From: Selaginella moellendorffii
Lineage: Eukaryota > Streptophyta > Lycopodiopsida > Selaginellales > Selaginellaceae
DNA length: 64,000 bases
NCBI RefSeq assembly: GCF_000143415.4
Contig: NW_003314279.1
Location: 62,001-126,000, forward strand
Direction of reading: 5' to 3'
A program made the translations under genes and the position numbers. Positions 1 through 9,246 of the stretch are shown piece by piece. Numbering within the stretch: position 1 is the stretch's first letter; each line of letters opens with the position of its first letter. The notes below the pieces were generated by a model. The model worked only from the letters and a program-made list of their open reading frames with translations. It was not told the DNA's origin and ran no database searches.

Positions 1-521
1 ATGGTCTGTACGCTCGAGCTCACAGCTTCTTCCAGACCATGCCCGAGTGTGACGTTGTATCTTGGACTGGGGCCTTGAACTCGATTACCCCAACTATGTC
101 GTACAAAACTTCGCTGGATCACTTCCAAAGGATGCTGCTTCAAGGAGTTCTTCCGGATGATGTCTGCTTTGTGTCGATACTGGTCGGATTCAACCATGGC
201 GGTAGCGTCCGCACCGCTTTGAGCTGCTTCGCGTCCATGGCTGTCGACTTTGGCATTGATCCGACGAAGCAGCTGTATGGAAGCCTGATTGATCTGCTTG
301 GTCGGGCGGGATATCTGAAGGAAGCCGAGGAAGTCATCGCCAGCATGCCGTTTAAGCCGGGAGACGTCGACTGGCAATCGCTCCTGAGCGCTTGTAAGAG
401 TTACAGTGATGGTCGAAGTGGAAGCCGAGCAGCAAAGCAAGCTCTAGAGTTGAATCCGCAGGACGACGGAACATACGTGCTGCTGGCAGCAATGTCCGAG
501 TGTGGTGCTCACAATAGTTGA
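1..521 (+). CDS. PPR protein, C-terminal part (cut by window edge)
   Basis: The frame is open from base 3 and ends at TGA 519-521, so the gene begins upstream of the window. The visible ~170 residues hold the last PPR motifs (…FFQTMPECDVVSWTGAL…, then a DHFQRMLLQGVLPDD L-type repeat, then LIDLLGRAGYLKEAEEVIASMPF) followed by a short E-type tail (ALELNPQDDGTYVLLAAM). PPR proteins of this PLS class bind organellar RNA one base per repeat and act in editing or processing in mitochondria or plastids. The tail stops before any E+ or DYW domain, so this protein would need a partner for editing catalysis. No intron is visible. The family call is firm; target RNA and organelle cannot be read from the fragment. 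Confidence 0.9.
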   Translation, partial: GLYARAHSFFQTMPECDVVSWTGALNSITPTMSYKTSLDHFQRMLLQGVLPDDVCFVSILVGFNHGGSVRTALSCFASMAVDFGIDPTKQLYGSLIDLLGRAGYLKEAEEVIASMPFKPGDVDWQSLLSACKSYSDGRSGSRAAKQALELNPQDDGTYVLLAAMSECGAHNS

Positions 522-572
522 GACGCTCGCACCGGTGGATCGTTGAAGTTAGCTGTTGTCTCCTTTGTAGAT

Positions 573-2407
573 TTACAACAGGCTGTTTCGGAAGAAGCGA
601 ACTCCCTGCTTGAAGAACGTAAATATCGAATGTGGTGTTTAAACAGTGCGAGACGAACCTGTAGTGCAAATACGACGTCATCATGGTCTACTTGCAACTT
701 TGTCTTTCTGAGACGATCTTCGCGAGCTGTACCGAGGCCAAGAAGACCCTGAAATGTCGAAGATTAAACACTAGTTTGTCTTGCCACATAGCTTATACCT
801 GGTCGGCAATTAGTTGACAAATTCCAGAGAATTCTTGAGAAGATACAGGGCGCATACCAGTTGTTTTACAAAACCCCAGGTACTGCTTATTCAGCTGCAA
901 AGCTTCCCGTAAGTCCACTCATCAATTTTGACACTTGAAGAACGCCTACCTCGCCTAATGGCGCGTCCCTCTTTCTCTTCCGGAAGAGATTAGCGGCACT
1001 ACATAAGACCATCTGTACATCGATAACGAAATGAGCAGATAACGCATGACAAACACTGGTATTACCTGCGAATGTTTTGGCAAAGCTTGAATAGTTTCAA
1101 TGACAGGAGAACGGAAAACTTTGGCCAACGCCCTTGCCATGTGATCAACTTGCACAAACTGATCCCTTTGCAAGCACGTCGCTTCAGGCTCTGTAGATTT
1201 GCTTTTGTTCTCGGCTTCAAAAAGATCAAGAGCAGTCCTGCAACGCACCAAAGTTAAGAATCATAAGAAGTCACAGGGAATTACCAACCTGCAAGCGTAC
1301 AAGGCTTTTCTCATGTCCCCGGATGCAGCAGATACCCTCTGTTCCATTGAAAGATTAGAACATCAGCTAAGGTGGTTGCAATAACTTACTCTGGCGCACA
1401 GCTCCAAGGCTGCAGGATGAAACGTAGCCACCGATAGAGACTGGAAAAGGCAATGTTAATACTCAAAGACAAGATGTGTTGCCGTCTTCTACCGATAATC
1501 TTTGAAGCAAGACAGCGAAAATTTGGTCTTTGGTATACGCAGGAAATGTGATGACCTCCGGGTTACCTGCAATACGATCGACAATAAGATACAAACAGAA
1601 TAAACATCAGCGCAAGCCTTACAGCTGAAAGTTCTCAGCCTTGGTAGAAATCTTTCAGTTAAATCGATGGCGTTAGCAATTCCTTTGACAAGAAAAGAGC
1701 ATCAGCACACAAGAACGCGTAGAAAACAGCTCACCTATTAGAATGCAGCTGCTGTCTTTCAAAACGGATAATTGGAACAGCTCATACAACACAGTTTGTT
1801 CTCTGGTTATGAGATAGTCCATTTCATCGATGATTAAAAGCCTGGCAAGAAAAGCTTAGCGATTCCAAAAAGTGGCAAGGAAAACAAAAACATACTGCAT
1901 TTTCTTCGCACCCCTGTTGAACGATAGTAACTTCTTAAGTTGTTGGTACCCGACGCTTCGATCATCGTCAGCGCCTGGTTGTAAGGAGTGATAAATCTGC
2001 GAAACAAACGAGCATTCCATCGTCCAAGCACAAAGGAAAAAAAGTTCATACCCTGGAGTAGATCTGTGTAGCATCTGTGAGCGTTGTGCAATTGACAGAA
2101 GCCACATCCGGTGGTAAAATCCCTGCCTGTATAGAAAAACAAAGATGAAACTCAAGTGTCTAGCTATTTGGGATTTTACCTCGACCGCCCACTGTGACAA
2201 GAGGCCTTTTAGCTTCTCCATTGCCAGCGATTTCCCAGTTCCAGGACACCCACACACGTAGAGACTGCCTGGCCTTCTCTCTAGCAGGCAATCCTTGGAG
2301 AACTTGATTATCCTATCGATCTGCTCGCTCCGGCACAGAATAGCCTCAGGAACAGCAGACAAATGCAATGCCGTCTTGGCCGCGAGGATGTGAGCCGAGA
2401 AATCCAT
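573..2407 (-). CDS. CDC6: CDC6, replication licensing AAA+ ATPase
   Basis: CDC6 loads MCM2-7 onto ORC-bound origins in G1. About nine short exons read on the minus strand. Exon 1 (2407-2180) carries the family signature CRSEQID and the Walker A stretch GSLYVCGCPGTGKSLAMEK. A later exon (about 1841-1734) gives Walker B, LLIIDEMDYLITRE. The sensor-1 region IANAIDLTERFLPRL, the arginine-finger/winged-helix segment (CRTALDLFE, DHMARALAKVFRSP, LCSAANLFRKRKRD) and the terminal RFFRNSLL before TAA (573-575) follow. All match plant CDC6 in order. The ATG at 2407 is the only one in the short gap before the divergent neighbour at 2528; the open frame runs further up but only from a TTG. The protein therefore starts about a dozen residues before the AAA+ core and lacks the usual CDK-site-rich N-terminal region. 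An E2F-type site lies upstream at 2481-2488. Confidence 0.9.
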
Positions 2408-2480
2408 GGAGCGATCAATCAAGAATGCCAAACCCTGCCCTAGATCCCCCGCGCAATCTACATGTTCCCTCCAAAAATCC

Positions 2481-2488
2481 GCGCCAAA
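2481..2488. promoter_or_regulatory. E2F-type site upstream of CDC6
   Basis: The plus strand reads GCGCCAAA, the reverse complement of TTTGGCGC, which fits the E2F/DP consensus TTTSSCGC. It lies 74 bp upstream of the CDC6 ATG and 40 bp upstream of the divergent gene. Plant and animal CDC6 genes are known G1/S E2F targets, so position and neighbour agree; binding itself is inferred. Confidence 0.6.
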
Positions 2489-2527
2489 ATATAGCCGTTT
2501 GAAAAAATTCCATGAACTTTAGGGTTC

Positions 2528-3061
2528 ATGGAGCTCATTGGCAAGCGCGAAGGAGACCCTGCGATCGCGGCTTTCTTGGGCAATTTGGGGGCGAGCGATG
2601 GAGGAATTCCACTGCCCAGCCGGCGCGCATTCCCAGCTCTCAAATCGCGGCCGGCGTGTGAGTATCACAACTACGAAGGTCTGGGCGTGTCGCTGTGCTT
2701 CGAGGAGTCAGCCCTAGAGGCCGTCCATGTGTACAATGGGACGCACGGCTACTCCCAATTCATGGGCGATCTTCCTCACGGGCTCAGGTAAGCGTAAATT
2801 CCTCTCAGTCGATCAGTCGATCATTCGATTCGATTCCACTTCAGGATTGGAATGACGGGCCGAGAGATTGTGGAGCTGCTAGGCGAGCCCGACGGCAAGG
2901 CCGGAGGAGGACGAGGTGGCGGCCCCATCTCCATAGCTTACAAGGAAAGAGGTTTGCACATCAATTTCCTGGGATCCAGCTGGGAGAACAGCGATAGCGC
3001 GATCGACTCGGTGACCATCCACGCGCCTCAACCTCAAACCATGGCCATCGAGGATCACTGA
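2528..3061 (+). CDS. Conserved small plant protein, function unknown
   Basis: Two exons, 2528-2787 and 2845-3061, joined in phase by a 57-bp GT-AG intron, give a protein of about 158 residues. It starts MELIGKREGDPAIAAFLG and has a middle block EYHNYEGLGVSLCFEE with DAVHVYNG-like strands (AVHVYNGTHGYSQF), then GMTGREIVELLGEPDGKAGG and the C-terminal PISIAYKERGLHINFLG. The pattern of a short beta-rich core with a LGEPD…GG loop is one I associate with uncharacterised plant and bacterial proteins, but I cannot name the family safely. No signal peptide or membrane segment is seen. It shares a 120-bp divergent promoter with CDC6. Gene reality is well supported by the splice and ATG context; function is open. 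Confidence 0.75.
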
Positions 3062-3704
3062 GGGAGGTTTTTCGTTTTGTTTCTATCGGGTCTTAAAATC
3101 TTTGATATGGTCTGATTGGCAAGGAAAACCATTCCGATTCACATCGATTTGGATAGTCATTCAAGAATGGCCTCAGGCGAAAGATGGTGATTTTGAGTTG
3201 TTCCTCACGGGAAACATCAGATCTCTTTGCTGAGAGAAGCTTGCATCATCGGCCAAGAAAAAAAAAACTCACAAACAAGAACAATGGAGTTGTCAGCTGG
3301 TAGTGCATGTAAAATGATCCTCACTGAGAAGCTCAGAACAGGTCTATGAACTTTGATCATCCTCCAACTCCATCCAGAAGCTCCTAAGAAAATCGAAACT
3401 GGGAATCAGACTGACGTGCAAATCGATATGAGATTTTTTCCGCAGTAGAAGTCAGAAATGGCGAAAGATCATCATCACATTCCCAAAGAAATCCAGAGAT
3501 CAGACGAAACAAAATCGTGTCAATCCTCACAGAAAGTAGGACTGGGGCGACATTCCAGTCATCATCTCTCCTCGAGCAACAAGCAAACCCTAGGTTTTCT
3601 GTGGCCGCAAAAGCCCTAAATAAGTGCCCTAACAGGACGCCAACGGTGGGGATTGCGCTTGAATCCGACGGACAGGATTTGGATTTACAGGAGAGATACT
3701 ATTA
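3062..3704. other. Intergenic, convergent 3' flanks
   Basis: About 640 bp between two convergent genes. It holds an A9 run near 3259 and a telo-box-like AAACCCTAGG near 3586. The long open frame over 3517-4035 on the plus strand is antisense to the neighbouring gene's last exon. I see no gene here. Confidence 0.6.
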
Positions 3705-4800
3705 TTATTCCGTTTTAAACTTAAACTCGGGAATGACAATGGCGTCGAGCCAGTTGGAGAGATTGACGCTCACAACGCACTTTGCGCCCCAGAGTTTGTC
3801 CTTCCTCGTCGACTCCGGCTCTTTCACCTCCTCGTATCTCTCGAGCTGGTTTAGCTGCTCGTACAATCCAATGCACCGCTCGCGCGTCTCCAGCACCGAG
3901 ATCTGTGCTGCTCGGCCGCGGAGGCAGCGCTGGAACAACACGATCGCCGTGAGCCTCTCCAGCTTGACCACCAGAGTTGGATCACATCTGGGTGTCAAAA
4001 CTCTCCGGTGCTTTCCCTGGAGCGATCGAGTATGAGACTGTTTCTCTAGAACGTAAAAAACAAAAGAGAAAGACTTACAACTTGGACGGAGTAGTGTCTT
4101 TGGCGTGGAACCGCTCGCGCGATCGATCTTCCCTTGGTGGATCGAGTCGCGCGTCGCGCGTAGGCATCGGTCATTGCGATGAAATCGCCCTGGAGCCACT
4201 CCTCCACGTTCACCTTGATTTTCAGGCGTGGCTCAAGCTCCGCAAGCTCTGCAAGGGAGCTGTTGTATTTCAATCACAAACAAGCCCGGCAGGGAGAGAA
4301 ACCACATAAACAAAAGAGAAAACCTTGCGGCAATCGTGGAGAGCACCTTTGAGTAGCAAGTTCTTAAAGGGCTCCATGAAATCTCGCTGCTCGGTCTGCA
4401 AGAAGAGAAAGTTACTTGAGAGTTTGGGGAGAAAATGATGATCAAACTTACGAGCTCCTCGAGGCTTGGTATGTGCCATTCCTTCTCAACTCTGTTGGGG
4501 AAAACCATGGGATTCATCCGGACTGGAACAATTTCTTTGTCTCTCGCAAAGAGCTCTCGATCCCCGTCCGCTGCTTGTTCCCTGTGGGGTCTTCTTCGCA
4601 TTCCATATCTCTCTTCGAAAGAACACACCGAGTTAAGAAAATGAGAAGAAAAAAAATTCAATCGCTATACCTTCAAAGACCCACGGCTCGATGTTGACAA
4701 ACATCCAAGACGGGGGCTGGATGAGATCGAAGGCTGCCGTTTGCGTCTCATTCTCCCTCAAATCGGTCTGCGCCTCAGCGGCTCGAATCTCCTCCTCCAT
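3705..4800 (-). CDS. IQ-motif protein, possible flagellar CFAP91-like
   Basis: Five exons read on the minus strand from ATG 4800 to TAA 3705-3707. The N-terminus AEAQTDLRENETQTAAF resembles the QT-rich start of CFAP91/MAATS1 proteins. A middle exon reads MNPMVFPNRVEKEWHIPSLE, another EQRDFMEPFKNLLLKGALHD, and the last long exon carries TAIVLFQRCLRGRAAQ, an IQ-like calmodulin-binding helix, followed by LETRERCIGLYEQLNQLERY. The IQ segment and the helix after it match remembered CFAP91 C-terminal sequence (LRGR..Q…K.KRL.LI.EL), but the middle does not clearly match, so the family name is tentative. CFAP91 acts at the radial spoke base of axonemes, which would fit a plant with swimming sperm and the DNAAF4 gene at 17.9 kb. 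Phase-consistent GT-AG junctions support the exon chain. Confidence 0.6.
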
Positions 4801-5052
4801 TCCTCCCCAACGCAAGCTACCGATCGAAACTACGAGAGAAATGTACCGCGAAAGCAATGGCTCCGTCCCGCTAGGCTGCCGATCGACCGCGCCCTGTTCT
4901 ATGCCCCCATCACGATTCGCGATTTAGGGCTTTCAGATCCCAGGACTATGCGATACGGGCCTCCACTTGGCACGTCCGACGTGGCGAGGTGACGAGGCCG
5001 GCTTTTGAATTTGAATTCAAAATGGCGCTTGGAAAGGGTGGGAAAGAGCGCG

Positions 5053-5729
5053 ATGACGAGGAATGTGGGCATAGCGATCGATTTGTCGCCCACCAGCAGG
5101 TACGCGCTTCGTTGGGCGCTCGAGCACTTCGCGCGCGATGGCGATCACATCTTCGTCCTCGTCGTCCGCAAGAAAGAGGGCGAGGACACCGCCCTCTTCG
5201 AGAAAGCCGGCACTCGTAAGTGGCAACGATCGATCTTAAGATGTTCTCAGACTCGGTTTGCCTGGAGGATTGATCCACAGCCTTGATCCCAATGCACGAC
5301 TACGACGAGCACGTCTTGGACAAGTATGGCATCCAGCCCGATCCTGAGGTGTTTGCAACGATTAGAGAGCACCGAGAGAAGAAAAAAGTAAACTTTCTTA
5401 CGCGTTTTCCTTTTTGTTCTTGTCGATCTCAACGTCGAGCTCCTGGCTCCAGTTTGCTGTGGACGGTAAGGTCTACTACGGCGATGCTCGAGAGAAGATC
5501 ATCGAGGCTGTTGGAGATCTTAAGTTGGACCTGCTTGTGCTTGGAAGTAGAGGCCTTGGGACTGTTAAAAGGTACCGCAAAGCTTCTTATTTCTCGACTT
5601 GGAAAAAACTCGTTTCATTTGTTGCCAATCCACAGGGCGCTGCTGGGAAGCGTCAGTAACTACGTAATCAACAACGCACCTTGCCCAGTCACAGTAGTGA
5701 AGCTCCCGGAATCCCAATCAAACTCGTGA
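5053..5729 (+). CDS. Universal stress protein (UspA domain)
   Basis: Four exons (5053-5215, 5281-about 5388, about 5454-5571, about 5636-5729) give one Usp domain of about 160 residues. The start NVGIAIDLSPTSRYALRWAL is the first beta strand and helix. The ATP-binding signature G-2X-G-9X-G-S appears as LGSRGLGTVKRALLGSVSNYV, followed by the last strand CPVTVVK. These are the marks of the ATP-binding single-domain USPs of plants, small cytosolic nucleotide-binding proteins linked to stress responses. The ATG at 5053 was chosen because it places strand 1 at the N-terminus; an in-frame ATG at 5005 would add 16 residues. The gene is divergent from the IQ gene (252 bp apart) and ends 18 bp from the convergent TMEM186-like gene. 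Confidence 0.9.
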
Positions 5730-5747
5730 GAAGCTCGAACAGATGCT

Positions 5748-6824
5748 TTAAGATGTAGGCGGTTTCTTCTTGTCCAGTAGATCCTCGAAGTTTTTGGGAT
5801 CCAGCGTTCCGCTGAGAAGAGCGAAGAGCAAGCGTTTGTGGTAGAGATGCCCGTGAATTAAATTCAAGATGAACTGGCGATGCCCCATTACTGCGACAAT
5901 GAAATCGGCTAGATCGATCAAGATTAGAAATTTAAGAGCATACCAGGCAGAGGTACGAACACATTAGTCGCCATTCGAGAAAGGTCGGTCGGGGTGGCAT
6001 TTAGAAATGGTGGATCAATCTTACTGCAACATACAACTCCCACGATCAGATTATCGAAGTTGCCACAATGAACAAGCCGGCTACCTTACTCGAACACGTA
6101 AATTCTGTTCCAGGAAGTGTCATTAGTGTGATGAAAGACAAAACAGGGAGATTCAAGCTCATGTACCTCGCGGTGGCCCCAGAAGTTCATTGTGCTGATC
6201 TCTACATATTCTGGAAGAGGTGGAACAAGCGAGAGCTCGCCAATGTATCTGCAGTGAAAAGGTTGAAGTTAGCAAATCTGTTTGATCCAGTGTGATCCTC
6301 ACCTACGGGAATAGTACCAGAGAGCGAGCGTTGCTCCAACAGCTCCAAAAGTGACGCCAAGAGATGCTGCTACAGCCTCGGCAGACAATGTCCCCTTGGA
6401 AAACAAAGACAAACCTATAACACGAGAAGAGCAAAGAAGAAACGAGAAAGCATCCTTACCTCTTTCACGTACTTTGCTAATGGAGCTGCTATGGCTGCAA
6501 ATCCCGCCAGTTGAATTACCTTGAGCCTAGAACAAAAAAAATCCTTTTTCTGCGCCAATTCCTCCGAGAAATCTATGATCCAAACCTCACGACAAGCCGC
6601 AGCGGTCGCATCCAGCGCGCTTGGTACAACACCACTTTCGCGGGAGCCTGATCTCTAAAACCCTGGGGACTCACATTCTTGTTATGCAGCAGCTTCGCCG
6701 GATCATCATCAGGGATCGCCGTGGACGCCGCCGCCGCTGGTGACGATGCCGAAAAGCGCAGCGGCGTTCGCGATTGCGCGGTAGCAGCGGCGCATCGCCG
6801 AAGCAATGGCCGCAGTGCCGCCAT
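5748..6824 (-). CDS. TMEM186/TMEM223-like mitochondrial membrane protein
   Basis: Starting at ATG 6824 the first exon gives an Arg/Ala/Ser-rich presequence (MAALRPLLRRCAAATAQSR) typical of mitochondrial import, then VLYQARWMRPLRLVV. Later exons give two hydrophobic helices (LKVIQLAGFAAIAAPLAKYV and ASLGVTFGAVGATLALWYY) and then YIGELALVPPLPEYVEISTM followed by NFWGHRE, with a tail ending KKPPTS before TAA 5748-5750. The YxGEL…ISTxxFWGxR block after two transmembrane helices is the pattern I associate with TMEM186/TMEM223-type inner-membrane proteins linked to respiratory complex assembly in animals. Several exons are only 60-100 bp. The 82-bp gap to MCM10 must serve as a shared divergent promoter. 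The domain assignment is from memory and moderately sure. Confidence 0.65.
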
Positions 6825-6862
6825 GGCCGTAGAAAATACCGAAATTAGGGCTCCTGGCAAGC

Positions 6863-6871
6863 TTTCCCGCC
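6863..6871 (+). promoter_or_regulatory. E2F-type site upstream of MCM10
   Basis: TTTCCCGCC, an exact E2F/DP consensus, lies 36-44 bp upstream of the MCM10 ATG inside the 82-bp divergent promoter. Two AGGG-type telo-box-like words (TTAGGG at 6845 and TTTAGGG near 6878) flank it. E2F control of MCM10 fits its S-phase role; use in this plant is inferred. Confidence 0.65.
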
Positions 6872-6906
6872 AAAAGGTTTAGGGCGTTTCGAAATTCTGC
6901 AGCGCC

Positions 6907-8857
6907 ATGGCTGATCTGGAGCTGCTTCTATCGCTTCGGGACGAATGCGGCGAAGAGAAGGACAGCACAGGTATGATTTCTATGAATGGATCGAGCCGAC
7001 ATTGCGGCATTGTGATAGAAATCAAGGATCGATCGAACAGCAGTGAGATTTTGCCGCGCCCTTCGACAGGCTATTGCTCCGATGAAGAGGAAAGGCCCAA
7101 GTCCGTGCTAAACATGTCCATTTTCAAGGATGTGCTGAAAAGCAGTGGAAGTTTAGCGAAATGCCCGCCGGCCTCGGTCGAGAAATCAAAGGGAGTTTCT
7201 GTGCAAAGCTTCGGATCAAACGGCAGTACACCAGATCTCGAAGTTCACTCTGGTCTTCGCATCAGGTAGAGTTTCTTTTGTTTTTCTTACATATGTTTTG
7301 TTCATACAGATAAGATGTTCTGCTTTACCCACGAATTTTTCTCTGGATCGCAGGAACAGATGTCTTAGCCGTGAGATGCTAACTACAAAGCTCATGGAGC
7401 TGCGATTCGTGAAGCTTGAAGCTCTCAAGTAGGCATTCTTTCGTTCTATTTCCTTGCCTCCCTTTACAGAGAATTTATCTTTCGTCAGGCATGCAGTCAT
7501 TGGCGATGGTGTTAGAGGTTCTTGGGCAACAATTGCCGTTCTGTCAGACAAGGGCCAACCCCGAGTGTCATCGAACTCGAAAAACTATGTCATTTGGAAG
7601 CTGTCTTGCCTGAACGAGTCTACCGTTTCCTTGTTTTTGTTTGGGGATGCTTATAAAGAACACTGGAAAGAGGCGGTCGGTAGTGTTATTGCGGTTTTCG
7701 ATGCTAAAGTTCGTCACGATGACAAGGTATGTCTCAATGTGTTTTTTAGCCTTCCTGTTCTGACTTTGATTTCCCAGAAAGGTGATTTTAGCTTGAGCGT
7801 TGCTGATGTGAATCAATTGACAGTTGTGGGGACGTCACTGGATTTTGCCATTTGTAACGGGAAGCGCAAAGATGGAGCTCCTTGCTCAGTACCGGTTAAC
7901 AGGTGAGCTTATATCTCTCTGAAGTGTTGATCTTCTAGAACTTATGTTGCAGGAAAGAGGGTGCATACTGTAAATTTCACGCTCTCGTAAGAACACTGAA
8001 ATCTTTTTGGTGGTGTACTAACTGATTTACAGGCAGCACGCAAAAACTTGAGAAGTAAACGGCCAGAGCTAAATGGCGGGTAATGTGCTGGATATGTATT
8101 TCTCTTGCCGCTTTTCATGTGTTTAAATACTAACTCTTTCGCAGAAACCTTGCTACTGGATTGACCGGGTCGATGAGAAACCAGAATCGCGGAATGCAGT
8201 CCCTCAAGCACACTATAGAGAAATCACCGGAGCAGCCATTGAAGCGAGTAAAGCATCGGTCGTCTTTAGAGCTTTCTAAGATGCTGAGGTACTCTATGTT
8301 TGCTACAGACGCCGGCATTCTCATTACCCATATTCTTGTTTACAGCAATGGCGACAAAATGACGACACGAACGTCGTCGCAAGGTTTAAGATTTCTGGCT
8401 AGAATGACAGGTAACAACGGTAGCGTTCTCTTTCTAACAATGAGAGTAACTGTGCACTGTGATTTTCAGAAGACAAAGAACTCTCCAGTTCCAACCAGAA
8501 GAAGAAAGCGGCAGTATCAGATCGCAAGCCTTCCGACAAGAAGCAAGTGGAAGTTTCAAACAGGAGACCTTGCAGGAAGGTCTCCTGTTTGAAACAGGAG
8601 AGAGATAGTGTATCGAGGTAATGCACTTTTCCTCCCTGGCTCCATCCATTTCTCACTGGATTGTCTACTGCAGGCCTCCCTTGAAAGAGCTATCCAACTC
8701 GAGCAAAGATCGAGCACTCGAGAACGAGGTCGTGGAAATCGACTTGGAAGTGGAAGAGGATACGGACAATGCCATGGTAATTGTCACAAAACTCTACCTC
8801 ACGTTTGTTTGGATTGACTTTCACCAGGCCCAGGCGATGTCGATATTTAAATCATAA
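6907..8857 (+). CDS. MCM10: MCM10, replication initiation factor
   Basis: MCM10 binds DNA and the CMG helicase and is needed to fire origins. About nine exons were followed from ATG 6907 to TAA 8855-8857. The conserved core begins LRIRNRCLSREML and continues as an OB-fold with GSWATIAVLSDKGQP and NYVIWKLSCLNESTVSLFLF, then GDAYKEHWKEAVGSVIAVF. The Mcm10 zinc finger follows as ICNGKRKDGAPCSVPVNRKE and GAYCKFHA, giving the CCCH ligand set. The C-terminal part is Lys/Ser-rich (KHTIEKSPEQPLKRVKHRSS) and ends AQAMSIFKS. The N-terminal ~120 residues are poorly conserved, as usual. A perfect 19-bp inverted repeat lies in a late coding exon (8553-8595). Protein length is short of animal MCM10, as in other plants, which lack the long C-terminal domain. 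Confidence 0.9.
8553..8595. repeat. Perfect 19-bp inverted repeat in MCM10 exon
   Basis: Left arm 8553-8571 and right arm 8577-8595 are exact reverse complements, with a 5-base loop (GCAGG). The right arm with the next bases also forms a second palindrome, TCCTGTTT-G-AAACAGGA, at 8583-8599. The frame stays open across it, so the hairpin is coding. Confidence 0.95.
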
Positions 8858-9246
8858 TCCCATGCATATCTCGAGAGGTAAAAATCACTCGCTTGCGTCG
8901 TTGGATTGCTTCAGCATTTTGTCGCAGGCCACTAAGAACCGATGATCCAAAGCTTGCGAGCCACAAGAAAATCGCGTGGATATTTTTCTTCATACGAAAC
9001 ATCCGCCAGGAAGAAGAAATTCTAGCGGTCGCAATACTAGCGGCCGGAAAGCGCCTTATCTAAGAGGGGAGGCTCTGCCACGCGTCATTCTTTTATTCGC
9101 GGCCAGGAGCCCACGTCATCGCGATTAGTGTAAACCCCCATTTTGACTTTAAGCTAATGATGCTCTACTAGCTAGTAGCCATTTCTCTGCGGCAGTTCTT
9201 CCCTAGCCGCCGCGCTCCTCTCTCCGCCTCGATCGATCCGTCCACC
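8858..9246. promoter_or_regulatory. PGK upstream region with I-box and G-box-like words
   Basis: Between MCM10 and PGK. CTTATC at 9055-9060 is an inverted I-box (GATAAG) and CCACGTCA at 9111-9118 is a G-box/ACGT-core element. Paired I-box and G-box elements are common in light-regulated genes for plastid enzymes, which fits PGK. Function is inferred from sequence alone. Confidence 0.5.

Noticed and set aside
6068-6295. 75-codon plus-strand frame inside the TMEM186-like gene
   Set aside because: It spans that gene's introns and exons antisense; the minus-strand exons join in phase and match a family pattern.
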